The notes under the pieces were generated by a model. That model worked only from the letters and a program-made list of their open reading frames with translations. It did no database searches and had not been told where the DNA came from. 17,454 bases of DNA from Smittium mucronatum. Taxonomy: Eukaryota; Kickxellomycota; Harpellomycetes; Harpellales; Legeriomycetaceae. The position numbers and the translations under genes are program-made. The stretch covers positions 1 through 17,454 of the forward strand of contig LSSL01006068.1 of the NCBI GenBank assembly GCA_001953115.1, in the 5' to 3' direction. Positions 1 through 11,801 of this stretch are shown one piece after another (the first letter of the stretch is position 1; every line of letters starts with the position of its first letter).

Positions 1-19
1 ACTGTCGAACGCTGGACTT

Positions 20-220
20 GTGCACTAGACTATGTCTCAGCTGTGCTAAACGATCGGTTCCTCCTGTTTCTAGATGGTCCTCCTCTGGAATCGCTGTCCT
101 CCGAATCGCTGTGCGCTATCTCCACTACTCCCAACCAAGAATAGTGCAACGCTGTGCGCTGTCTCCACTACTTCCAACCAAAAATAGTACAACGCTGCGT
201 GAAATTTTAGTCTAGTGTAC
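20..220. repeat. Imperfect inverted repeat flanking the 43-bp array
   Basis: The left arm at 20-32 (GTGCACTAGACTA) matches the reverse complement of 208-220 at 12 of 13 bases. The arms enclose the tandem array and are GC-richer than the general background, so chance pairing is less likely than for A/T-only arms. They could be terminal repeats of a 200-bp element or the base of a large hairpin. No target-site duplication can be seen on the left because the window begins there. Confidence 0.5.
107..192. repeat. Two tandem copies of a 43-bp unit
   Basis: Unit 1 is 107-149 and unit 2 is 150-192. Both begin CGCTGTGCGCT and end in CAA, and they match at 39 of 43 positions. A third start, CGCTGCG, follows at 193-199 and then diverges. 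The four differences are all transitions: A/G at unit position 12, and C/T, G/A and G/A further along. In three of the four the A or T is in unit 2. Just upstream, GAATCGCTGT occurs twice (88-97 and 103-112, 15 bp apart), so the array probably grew from a shorter repeated start. This could be a minisatellite inside a larger repeat. Confidence 0.85.
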
Positions 221-236
221 TTCGAAAAGTGCACTA
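213..236. repeat. Hairpin, 10-bp stem, CGAA loop
   Basis: TAGTGTACTT (213-222) pairs with AAGTGCACTA (227-236) around a four-base loop, with one G-T wobble. The right arm repeats GTGCACTA from position 20, so the inverted arm and the hairpin share one sequence. No T-run follows, so a terminator role is not supported. Confidence 0.55.
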
Positions 237-241
237 TTAAG

Positions 242-277
242 CCCCTAAACCACGGCAAGGTATTTCACTCTTAGGGG
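242..277. repeat. Short hairpin, CCCCTAA / TTAGGGG
   Basis: A perfect 7-bp stem (242-248 with 271-277) encloses 22 bases. It is the last GC-rich feature before the AT-rich desert and may mark the edge of the left-hand element. TTAGGGG resembles a telomere-like unit, but it occurs once only, so a telomere reading is rejected. Confidence 0.45.
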
Positions 278-902
278 AAATTTATCGTGTTATACATAAA
301 AATTAACTGTTATATGTCTTTTAGAAGTTTTATTTTTTTGAGTTGGCCAATATGAAATTAATATAAAATTCAACATAATATTTCCGATCCAATTTTCTCC
401 CAATTACTAAAGCTTTCAATAGTAAATTTTTTGAATTTAAATACATAGGGTCCGGATTTCTCCAAAAAAGAACTTTTTTGCTCGAAAATACAGAAATTTT
501 AACCGATAAAAATTAAATAATGATTTCAATATTCTGTTATTAGTTTTTATTGGATTATATTGAAAATGATAGGGGTTTTTAGTGCCAAATTTCTAACTTC
601 GATAGCGGAGTTATCTAATCTTAGCAACAAGATAACCAAATGAAATTATATTTAATGAATAACACACAATTAAATCATGCTCATATAATTTTATATTGAG
701 AAATGGAATAAAAATGTGTAAATAATATTTTCTTCTTATTTACAGCTTAGTAATTTATAGACTTCGAATATTACATGTTTTTTTTTAAAAAAATAATTAC
801 TTTTTTATTTCATTCTAATTAAATCTATTAAAAGAATTCAAATTTTTAAATATATTATGTTTAAGTTTTTACAAAAAAGAGTTTATATGATTTTTAAAAT
901 AC

Positions 903-914
903 GGGGGGGGGGGG
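903..914. repeat. Run of twelve G
   Basis: An uninterrupted G12 directly follows AC in DNA of about 15-20 % G+C. It is the longest G or C homopolymer in the window. Such a tract is a likely slippage hotspot and could form a four-stranded structure only with other G-tracts, which are absent nearby. The length may also be uncertain through sequencing error. Confidence 0.9.
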
Positions 915-3900
915 TATTACTGATTAGAAAAGGTTTATTTTAAATCAAAATTTATTCCAAAAAATTTATTTCAAATAAAAATACATAATTTTTATAAAAA
1001 TGATGTTTTTAAGCATGGTATTAATTATATCTCAAACTCCTTAATCATTTAACATTTCTTTAATGTGATATATATCAATATTGGAATTTTCAGTAATAAT
1101 TGATGCCTTAATATTTATTTTATTAGATATTATTTTTCTCTTTCAGACAAAACTAGGCACATATTCAATTATTCACAGAATCATTTACTGTTTTTAAACT
1201 TTAGATGGTTAAATAATTAATTCAGGCATTAAGAATAATGCATAAATTCAGTTTTTTTATAATTGAAAATTAAGGTGTATTTTTTTTGTTTATTTACGAT
1301 AGAATATAGTTAAATATACCAAACATTTTATCTAAAAATCATTGACCACCAAAAAAATAAAAATAATAAAAGTGAATAATTTGAAATAATTTAGTATGAT
1401 TAATGAAAAAGATTACTGTGAATTTGATCAGTATTTTCACAGCTTAAATAAATTTACAGTGATATATATGTATATATATTTTAAAATTTTCTAGTTAAAG
1501 TCTCAGATGAATAAAGTCATCCAAACACAAATAAATTTAAAAAGAAAATTGACCGTTTCTCTATATAAAAATAAATAAACTTTTTTCAAGAGCATAAAAA
1601 TATCAATGGAGTGGAGATCTTAATTTTTACTCATAAAAATCCCGAGAATAAAATAAACAAATATACAAGGCATAAATAAAAAAATTCAAACAAAAAATTT
1701 AAAAATTTTTTAATTTATATTTTATAAGATTCCGGTTGATATCTTTATAAAAGTTATTCAAATAGAAATTAAGTTTTTTAACCATAAAAATAGAAACAAA
1801 ATAAAAAAATACCGAAATACAATTTCATTCTTTGAAACTTGATTTTATTAAATTATGATAAAAACAAATTTTGATTTTTTATTAAAAAAACACATTTGAT
1901 AATCCAATTTTTCACGGAAATTTTAAAATAAACCAACATATTTGTTTTTTGTTTTTTGCGTTAGCAATTTTTTTTTTAAATTTCATATTTTTAGAAAAAA
2001 TAATAATATTAATTGTTATTTATTTTTTTTTAATTATTATAATTTTTTTTAAGATTAAAATTAAAATACGAATATGTTAATCTTTCTAAAAAAAAATAAA
2101 TAAAATAATGTTCCAATAAATAATTTACAACCAAAGCCCTGATGAAGTAAATAAAAAATCACCATTCAACATTTTTAAAATTTATATATACTTCCATTTT
2201 TTTGAAGTATATTAAAAAAATTTCTTAATTACGGGAAATAAAGATTTATCAGTTTAATATCTATTTACATTAGACCTCAAAAAATCCAAAACCTTGATCT
2301 GTACTTGTTATTTATCGTGTTTATAATAGAAGAATGTTTTTAATGAATAATTTAAGATATGAGAATGAAAAATTATATCTTTGATGAATATTAATTAGAT
2401 TTTATCATTTATTGGAATTTTTTTTTTGTTTTTTGTATTTATTTCTCAATTTTAATGGGTATTCAACATTTTTTTATTGATATATTTCCTAAAATTATTA
2501 TTATTTTAATGTCTGAAACTCAAATTTAATGATTCAGATAAAAGAAAATACGGTTTGAGGTATGAAGTTGAAAATAATTATAAAGATCAGTATTATTTGA
2601 AACCACTTTATTTCGAGTAAAATAAAATATTTTCAAGAATAATCATAATTGATAATTTAGAGTAGTAGATATAATTTATGGCTGTTCTATTATATAATAA
2701 GACGCTAAATTTACCTCAAATGTGCTCTATTTATAACATAAATGTATTGCAAAATATTATATTCATTTATTATCAGATATTTGATATTTGATGTTTAAAT
2801 GATTTTTAATATAAACTTTATAAATAAGTAATTATTAAAATTAAAAAAATTGTAAAAATATAATGAAGGGTCACTTAGATTTAGTTAGCGATCTAAAAAT
2901 TCTATATTAATATGCTGAAAAAAGTTTTTATAATAATAAAAATGTATTTTTTCATCATATCTAATCAAAATCAACATTTTATGTCTATATTTTAAATTAA
3001 ATTTAAAATGGGTTATGATATAAGTATTATCATAGTTTTTTAAAAATAATACTTTATATAATTCCAGGTTTGTAAGACTTCTGATTTTCAGATTAAGCGG
3101 GAAATATATATTGGTTAATTAAAAGGTAATTAATATTAATAATGTTGCGTTTTTTTTATGATAAGTATACTTAAAAACATAAATTCAAAATTTTCAAATA
3201 AAAAATATTTTATTTTTATCTATTATTTCTTTTTTTTTTCTGAAATCTCAACATTTACAGTTTACAACTTTAAATCCAAAAAAATTATAATAAAATTTTT
3301 ATTTTTAAAAATTCAAATTAAACAATCATGAAGAACAAATTTTAAATTGAAAAGAAAATAATTATTAAATTGTATTAGCATTTAAAGTTTAAAATTTTAA
3401 AAAAAATTGTAATTTTTTTTCTCGTTTGAGATCTGGATTTAGAAAAAACCGTTATTTATAATTTAGTCTCGTTATAAGTAATAAATACTTTTTTTATTTA
3501 ATTTTATAAAAGTGGTATAAAATTATATATAAATTAAGTTAATTTTTAAAAAATAATTGCGATTCAAGATTTATTAATAAATAATTGAGTAAAAATGGAT
3601 CTATACCTTTTCAAAAAAAATTTCAAAAAAAGTAAAACCTATTAAATTTCAGTAAAATCGATTATGAAAGAAGTAAAAATGAATTGGATTAAAGTCCAAT
3701 CAATTTTTTTTAAAAAAAAAAAATTGAAAAAGGCAAATAAAATTTGGGAAGAGTTGCTTTTGTTTATTCTTATTAAAGTATTATCTTTAAATGATCTATT
3801 TTAAACACACATATTTGATATGTGATTGGATATTAGATATTCAGTTTCATATTTTGCCCTATAATTCTATCTTCTAAGCTAATAAATCATTAAATCAAAA

Positions 3901-5238
3901 TTTTCAGAGGATAAAGGTAAATTTGGAGCTTTTGGATTCAAGATAAATAAATAGAATTTATTTTTCGTGAATTTTCCTAAAATAATGTTTATTTTTATGA
4001 CTTAAATTTGTTGGCAAAAATCTGAATAAAAAATTCAAAATTTTAGATACACCACAGAAATATTCCTGAAGATATACTTATAAGTAATAAATCACCTAAA
4101 AGATAATGTGTATTCATAAAATTATTATTTAAGTTATATAAAATTTTTATTAGTTATATTGGGTTTTTATTAAAATGTAAATCTATCAATTTTACTGAAA
4201 GCTCAAATAATTTGGTATTCTTAATTAAATAGTTTCACCAAAAAGAACATTTACATTAAAGCCCTTTTAAAAAAATATTTGGTTTTAATTTTATCCTATT
4301 TAAGAATATTTTATTTGTTTAATACGAGAAAATTAGAACTATCTGTGACTTCATGGGCCCGATCCCTCTTTAATTTTATTTAAATATAAATCCCAGAGTT
4401 GAAATATATTTATAATAAAATTTTTGGAATTTTTAATTTAAGCCTAAAATTCACACAATTTATTTATATTGTGCTTTATTATATAAACCTACATCATTTA
4501 TATCAAAGTAAATATAAATTAAAGCTTGTTTTTAGAATTTATTTGAAAAAATATTTGGAATAAATATACTTTTATAAACCATTAAATTTTAGAAAAAAAT
4601 GGTTTTTACGCTCTTCTCAAATTGGATTTAATTTTTCGAGTTCATTTTTACCCTTTTTTTAATAGATTGAACTTTTATCCAAAATTTTCCTAATTTTTTC
4701 GAAGTCGTTTTTACTAAAACCAAATAGGTTTTTATTTTTTTTCGAATTTGGTCCTATAGAAGTATAATTCGGTATTTTTAAATAAAATTAGAAAGAAAGA
4801 GAAAATTCAATCTATTAATAAAACTCTTGTATAGTTAATTTTTTTAACCTCATTGAATGAATCTAAATTGGAAAGATCAAAAAATACAGCTTATAATTAA
4901 TTTTTAAATTTTATAAAATACCAGGAAAGTGCAAATTGAAAATTCATGGATTTAATTTCTCCCATTCTAATTTTTATGTCACTTTTAAAATTGTTTCATG
5001 ATATTTAGAAATATTTTTTCTTATTTATTATTCATCAATTAAAATATAATTTACAGACTTATTTCAAACACTTGATGTAACGATTGGATTTAGCGAGAAT
5101 AAGATTTTTTTATTAAAAAAATAACTGAGGATATTAGTTAAATATGGAAAGAAGGGAATGGAAAAATTTTAAAAGCTTGGCCTTTCCAATATGACTAAGC
5201 TTCCATATTTATATGTTCTCGAGTTTTGAGAGGACAAC

Positions 5239-5257
5239 TACACTTCGGAAAAGTGTA
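5239..5257. repeat. Hairpin similar to the one at 213
   Basis: TACACTT (5239-5245) pairs perfectly with AAGTGTA (5251-5257) around CGGAA. It shares the core ACTTCG...AAAAGTG with the hairpin at 213-236, although the flanks differ. It sits in a slightly GC-richer islet, 5150-5260. It could be a scrap of the same repeat family or coincidence. Confidence 0.35.
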
Positions 5258-8200
5258 ATCTATTTGGATAAATAATTATTATGTGCATTAAAATGTTTTA
5301 TTTATTAATTTGTATTACATAATATCAATCCCCTCTCAATTTTTAATTTTTTTTATCTAACATATTATTTTTTCCCAAATTTTTTCGAAATTAAATTTGA
5401 GAGGTTACAATTATATATCCAAAATTTTAAATACCAAAAACTTCATATCAAATTATTGAAATCTAGTGGGTTTTTTTCAATTCATAAAATGAAATAATAT
5501 GTAATTATATTTTAATATTAGTACATTAAAGTTATTATCATGAAGCTATATTAAATAAATTAATGGATTTCTTCATTTTATTAGACAAAAAAAATTCTAT
5601 CGGATCTGTTATTTATTTTTAAATTTAATTTGATTTCAAGAAAATATATTTAATAATACATATGTATTATAAACCTAAAATAGTATGAGCTTAATTTTTG
5701 GTTTTTTAGTAAATTTAAATTTATTTGTAGTAAACTCGATTAAAACTTTTGATTCAAAAAATGTGTCTGTTATATTATAAGATTTATTTTAATCAAAAAA
5801 AAATAAATTGGTTTAATTTTAATTTTTAATTTTTTACTATATTTTCTTCAGAATTCAATATTTATTTACTAATAAATCGGTCAAATTAATACAAATATAT
5901 AGATTTATTGTAATTTATGTTTATTTTTTCAAGTTTTTCGTGAAAATTTTAGGAGAAAATATAGTGACTCTGAAAAATCGAGGTATTTTTAATTAGTTTG
6001 GACTCTATAAGCATTTATTTGGGTTTTTTTAAATTGGGTTAATTTTAAACGTGTTTTTATTTCTGTAAATTAGATTTTTTAAATATGAGACTTATAAATT
6101 TAAATTCAAGTGTAATAAGATATATAAAAGAATTTATTATAGTAATTAGGGATCATATGATTTAGTTTTTTCTTTTTTTTATGAGATTTTTTTAGTTAAA
6201 TATCTTATAAAAAAATAATGGTAAAAATAGAAGTGAAATTATAGTCTATTTGTTATGAGATTAATTGTGTATGCAAAATTTGATCTTTATATAAATTCGA
6301 TCTTTTAGTGTAAATTTTTAACCCATATAAATTTGAACAAAATTTTTATTGAGCATATTTTAAAAAATATTTTTTCAATTAAAAATAAAATTTCAATAAA
6401 TCGTTGGTATCTCGTATTTTATCAAATTTTTTACCTTGATAAATAATTTTATTAGCTTAATATCTAAACAATATTTATTGAATTTCAAATAAAGTTTTTT
6501 CGGTATAAGTCAATACAAAATTATAGAAAAATAAAAAAAAATATGAGCGAACAGTACCTTATGGCATAAATATCATGCTTTATTTCTTATCTTTATACCG
6601 AATCAAGAAGTTCTACTATTTAATCTTCGAATTATTTCTTACAATTTTTAATTTTTTTAAAATTGGCCCATTATAAATAACTTTAGTAATTTTAAATTTG
6701 ATCTTATAATAAATATCCAAGAAGTTCTTTTGTTTTTAAGTAAAAAAATTTAAATTTAAATTCAGTTTTGAGACTAGTGCCGTTACTTAAAAAGAATAAT
6801 AAGTGAGATTAAATATAATTATAATACCAAAATTTCTATAATTACATGTTTGGAGTTTTCTTATTGATATTATCTCGGGACACTTAGGTTATTCTCTCGT
6901 TATAGAATATAATAAATCTCAATTATTTGGCTTCAATATAGTACTTGCTACAATTATGAAGGAAAAACAAGTTATTTAATCCAAAAATCTTAATATATCA
7001 ACTTTTTTATATCTTTAATGCAAATTTATAAATAATCATGGTCTTTCTTATATTATCTTAATTTTATTGTGTTGATTATTTTTAAGTTACTCCGCTATAA
7101 ATATAATAAAATATTGCACAAAATTTATAAAATTTTAGAGGATAAATTTATATAAGCTCTAAGTAACAAATATAATTTAACCGAAAAAAAGGTTTGGGGA
7201 TAAATAATCATTTTTTTAAAAAAAATTTAAATAAAGTCCCAGAAGAAGGGAAATTTGAGATTTATCTTAGAAACTGTTTTTATATATAGAAAAAATAATC
7301 TATAAGATAAATATTAATAAGCTTTAGTAAAAGTCTTTACTTGTGGAGCTAATTATCATCAGATATATGCCATTTATATAAAAACTCAGTGCAGTAGACC
7401 GTGTATTGGTTGAAGAAAAGAGAAAAAGTAGCAGGCCGAACATTTATGATACAAAAAATTTCAATATCAGATCTAAGAAATTAGTCCAATAATAAATTTT
7501 AAATCAAGTTAATCTATTTAAATAAAGGTTAAATAGTAAATTTCGGCTATATTGGTTAGATTAGAATAAATTGAAACTAAATAGACTATTACAAGTTATT
7601 TTCGACCAATATGAAAATCTAGAAAATAACTTCATTTAATATTAAGCAATTTTAAACCAATTTTAATAGAATTCGAAAACCAATTTAATATAGGATTTTA
7701 ATTTAATTAAGAATTTTTAATTTGGATTTTTTAATAACGTCGAGATTAACAGGTTTTTATATTACCCTACTAAACTTTATAGGTATAAGTTATGTTTAAT
7801 TGTAATTTATCAATAGAGAAAACGGATATATTTAAGTATAAATTTTTTTAAATCGAAAAGTTTAGATTCTTTTTAAAAAGTATAATAAATCCATTAAAAA
7901 TTTTATGTTTTTAGATTTAATGTTTTTATATCAATATAATTTAACTTTCTGGGCTTTCAAGAAAAAAATTTATTGGGCGCATTTATTAAATACCAATATT
8001 TAAAGAGAATTTAATTTGATTCAAACAATTGATTTTGAATATTTTAAATTTAAATCAAAAAGGCATTAGAAATTTAAAAATAAGAGAAATGCTTCCAAAA
8101 AGAATTAATCTTATTTTTATCATTAATAAACCATTAGTATGTGGTCAAATTAATAATAATCCCATTAAAATTATGTTTGGTATACCAGATTTAAAGAGAG

Positions 8201-9060
8201 CCCCTTTTTCTATTTTTTTTACCAAGAAAAATATATTGTGACATTTTTTTATCTTCTAGAGTTAATATTAATGCTTCATTTTATTTATAAAAACTATAAA
8301 GTGTCCCTTTTTTTTATTTAAGAATCGTCTCAATATGTCATATAAAATTAAAAATTAATTAATTAAAGATAGTTTTCAAATAAATAAATTAGTAAAAAAT
8401 AATTGAATAAAATAATATTTAAATAAAGCGAGCAAGACATAATTTTTTGGTGAAACTTGTGATTTTATTTACTTATCAGAAAATATTAGACATATCTATG
8501 TTATTCTTGCAAATTTGTAACATTAACTAGGCTTGATATAAAAATAATATACACAAAAAAATATTTAATCGCCTACAGGATCTGCTTATTTTTTAAAAAA
8601 ATCCTAATTTTTCAACATTTAAGATCTTATACATAAAAAAAATCGTTTTCTCAATTAAAAGTTGGTTATAAAAATAACTTATTGCTGTAAAGTTTAGCAA
8701 GATCTTTGAAAAAATTGTTCATTTTTACTTGGTTAAAGAGTAGCTAATATAAATCCTTTATTTCTTTCAAAGGCCTCAATTACATTGATTACCTAATTAA
8801 ATTAAAATTCGTAGAAAATGCCTTAATAATTAAAGGCTACTGTTGGCTAAATTTTCTTATTAGTCGAAAATCTCTTAAAATAGTCGAATTAGGTCCAATT
8901 TAGAATATAATGCTCAAAATAGTTGATTATTTCCAATATAACCGAAAATTATTAGATAACCTCATAAAATACAGTATTTTAATGATTTATTAATATTTTA
9001 TTTGTTAATTAATAAACCTTTTTTTTTATTTATAACCAAATAAAACTTTGATTCATAATT

Positions 9061-9230
9061 ATGTGGGGTCTAAATTTACATTAAGATATAATTTAACGAG
9101 GAAAAGATTCAAGGGGAATCAAACCTACATCTATCAAATAAATATTCATGCGCTATCTATACATAAAGATTTTTTTGGAAGGGTGGGGGATCAAGTTCGC
9201 GCATAAAATGTTACTTTTTTCGATTTTCAC
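9061..9230. other. GC-richer islet in the desert
   Basis: This stretch has several non-A/T words, including GGAAGGGTGGGGG at 9178-9190 and GTTCGCGC at 9195-9202. On the minus strand, about 9172-9103 vaguely recalls a tRNA (GCGC near a D-arm position, GGTTTGATTCC near a T-arm position), but the stems do not pair, so no tRNA is called. It may be a fragment of an eroded insertion. No coding frame is supported. Confidence 0.35.
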
Positions 9231-11203
9231 AATATTTTATTTAATTTAGAAGATGAAGTAAATTATTTTTTTGATTCTAAATTAAGTAAATCGATACAAA
9301 TTTTGTAATTATTCACAAATTAATTCAATATCCCAATGGCTTGATGTTAGATAAATAATTCTGATATAATTATCTAAAAAAATAATTTGACATATTTTAA
9401 ATATATAATAATGGTAAAGAAAGACCAGCGGTACTAAAAAAAAGATAATCCACTAAGATTTAAAAGAATGTAAATCCAAAAAAAAAATGACTAGATTAGC
9501 GTAGGATGTAGTTTTGAACGAAAATTTAAAAATTGCATAATTTTAACGATCTGAAAGTTAAAAAAAAATAAGATAACATTACCGGCAATTTGAAAATAAG
9601 CTTAAGTTATTTTTTTAGTTCTGGATTTTATTTTTGATTAAAGTATACTAAAAAGTTTAATTTATACGAATTTATTTATTGCTTTTATTTGATATAAACT
9701 GAATCAACCGTTCTCTATATTTAAAAGATAAAAAAAATCATGAAAAGATGTTTTAAAATAGAATAAATGTTAAGATGGATTTTTCAATTAGTTTAAAATA
9801 ATCTTTTATATTCAAAAAGATACTTATATTTTTTTATAAAATATATTTCTTATAATAATATAAGTTTAATTACTATATTTTATGTGTTCTATATTTAAAT
9901 TAATGCACTATATGAAAAAAACTGACATATTTTATTAATTTTCAATAACTTGCTAACATTTAGACAATATTATATATAAATATTATTCTTTTTCTAAAAA
10001 AAAATATTGAAAATATACAAGTAACAACTTTTTTTCTTCCTTTTTCGTGTGAAATGGTTTTTTATAAAATATTTGCAGCAAATAAGCACTTTTTTCATTT
10101 AAACTTTAAATTAAGTGACTTTAAAAGATTTCTTTGACGATTTCACTTTTTGGTCATTTTTTTAAGAAAAACGCATATTTTTGATTGAGTTATATAAATA
10201 AAATCGAATTTCAAAAAGTAAAATGTTGAAAAAATTTTAGTTTCCAATACTCGATTTGGTTGCATTAATCAATGAAATTTTTTCTGTGGACCAAGTTTTA
10301 TTTTTTGGAGATTGGTGGTTTTAATTTTTTATAAAATGAAATGATGATATTTTGAAATTCCTAATCTCAAGTAATAAGGGATATCAATACACTGCAAAAT
10401 TGAAAAATATACCTACATAATTACACGATTTCGAATATTTGAATTTGATGAATGCGTTTTTAATTGATTCATTAAGGAAATTTATTTAAGAGTCCAGGAT
10501 TATGGAATTTAATTTAAGTAATTATTTTAAGCCTAAAATAGTGTATTTAATAGTAATGAATAATAAAAATCCTTTTTATAAAAAATGGAAGGTATATAGA
10601 TTATTTGTTTTAAATTATTTTATTAATCAGGTATTTAGTTTTAAGCACATAAATCCAAAACTATCTTAGACGCTTTGAAATTCAATTATTCTGATATCTA
10701 GATACCAGTAGAAAATTTTCAGATATTTAATTTTATCAATTTACTTAACATCTTATCAGTATATTGGAGTACAAATTTAATTTTATAAATTTACTTATAT
10801 TGTACTAAAAAAAATGTAATTATGTATCTCAGATCATGCAAACCTGGTTAAATGGTTGTTTCCATGATAAAATATTCTGCTTTTTCTTATTATAATTAAG
10901 CAAAATTAACGTTGTACTGAAAAATGAAATTTGCGTATTTTTTAAAATTGTTAATTAAAAAATTACCTTAATAATATTTATTTATTGGTAAAAAATTATA
11001 ATAAATTTCTAGTATTTCAATTTCAACGCTCCGTCAGTTCTGGCGCCCATTGAAACATAAATATATTGAGTAATCTGGAATTTCACAATGAAAGAAACCC
11101 CCACTTGTAAAAATGCTTAAAATTTATACAGCTAGTATTTTTTTCCGTTTTTATTGGTTTGATGATTATATTATTCAATCTGTTGTTAATATATTCTTTG
11201 AAG
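9231..11203. other. AT-rich desert, right part
   Basis: Composition and texture are as at 301-9060. It contains the 23-bp direct repeat pair listed separately and a small GC-rich spot at about 11,028-11,052, where TTTCAA and TTGAAA flank a GC core. No gene, RNA or regulatory site could be supported. Confidence 0.65.
10725..10797. repeat. Direct repeat pair, 23 bp, 50-bp spacing
   Basis: 10725-10747 and 10775-10797 agree at 22 of 23 bases (core ATTTAATTTTAT and AATTTACTTA). The sequence between them does not repeat, so this is not a simple tandem array. The words are A/T-rich, which makes chance similarity easier, but 22 of 23 at such close spacing suggests a local duplication. Confidence 0.5.
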
Positions 11204-11417
11204 AATATTATCTAATGTTATACTAAGGATGAAGACGTAATAATTTATATCATCTTTATTGATAAATCATCGAAAACTATAAATTTTTTTTTTAAATATC
11301 CTATTTTACGAATTATCGATAAAATTATCATCATTTGGGAAATTTATAACACAAATGGTGAAGTGGAAGAGTGAGTCTTAATATGAATCCATCCTTAGTA
11401 TAATATCAATTAATATT
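11204..11417. repeat. Foldback or MITE-like element with 29-bp inverted arms
   Basis: The left arm (11204-11232) and the reverse complement of the right arm (11389-11417) agree at 24 of 29 positions. They include an unbroken block, TTATACTAAGGATG (14 bases, 11218-11231 and 11390-11403), that carries several G/C bases. The 156-bp centre has no coding frame and pairs only weakly with itself. Size and structure fit a non-autonomous inverted-repeat element. I see no clear target-site duplication at the outer ends, so the insertion is either old or the element is a simple inverted duplication. Confidence 0.55.
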
Positions 11418-11759
11418 CAAAAAAAACTAATTTAAATTTAAATTATATAATATTTTATGATTTATATTAAGTTAATTTAGATACATTATTGATTGCATTA
11501 ATTTAGCTTCTGTTTTGAATAGAAAAGAGGTAAAATATGCAGAAAATTTTGTAATTAGACCACAATTATTGCATCACATTTGATTATGATTATACACCTG
11601 AATTTGCTGCTACTGTTTCACAGATTATTCTAGTCTTATGTATTGGTGTATTTGATGAACTTTTAATCAATTTTGAAATATTTTAAATATCTCTGGTTGT
11701 AATATTTATTTATAGAAATTTTCTACATTCCATAATAAACCTGAATAACCCATTTAGCT
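11418..11759. other. Unannotated spacer
   Basis: A/T-rich DNA of intermediate composition between the inverted-repeat element and the coding relic. Both strands have frequent stops. The words near 11,740-11,760 are slightly GC-richer and may be the ragged 3' end of the relic that follows on the minus strand. Nothing further is seen. Confidence 0.5.
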
Positions 11760-11801
11760 CTAAGTTATTATCGTTTTCGTGTTGTTTCGGACGTAAGTTC
11801 A

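Larger units (their letters stand above)
1..300. other. GC-rich repeat-like segment at the left edge
   Basis: The first 60 bases are about 50 % G+C, against about 20 % in the DNA that follows, and the change is abrupt between roughly 240 and 300. The segment holds a 43-bp tandem repeat, an imperfect inverted repeat and two short hairpins, each listed separately. A short frame runs through it on each strand, but both cross the tandem repeat and neither looks like a protein. The likeliest reading is the end of a dispersed repeat or mobile element that continues beyond the window. An RNA-derived repeat such as a SINE is possible, but I see no clear A-box and B-box pair. Compositional contrast is directly visible; the mobile-element reading is inference. 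Confidence 0.5.
301..9060. other. AT-rich gene desert
   Basis: About 17-23 % G+C by hand count, made of A/T runs and short degenerate A/T words. I found no frame with protein-like composition, no RNA gene and no array. The only sizeable open frame, at 8029-8241 on the plus strand, has 70 codons and is about what chance gives here. Slightly GC-richer islets lie near 4335-4365, 5150-5260 and 7395-7440 and may be eroded fragments of older insertions. Long low-complexity A/T tracts are densest at about 1860-2100 and 3370-3730. A (TA)-rich stretch lies at about 1460-1480. Confidence 0.7.

Noticed and set aside
18..258. Short open frames on both strands in the left segment
   Set aside because: They run through a 43-bp tandem repeat whose length is not a multiple of three, so the copies are read in different frames. 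The products show no protein character.
271..277. TTAGGGG as a telomere repeat
   Set aside because: It is a single copy, part of a small hairpin, with no array.
8029..8241. A 70-codon plus-strand frame beginning at TTG
   Set aside because: At about 20 % G+C roughly three frames of this length are expected by chance over the window on both strands. It has no supporting context or recognisable motif, and neighbouring DNA in the same frame is closed.
9103..9172. tRNA-like stretch on the minus strand
   Set aside because: T-arm and D-arm words are suggestive, but the T-stem and acceptor stem do not pair.
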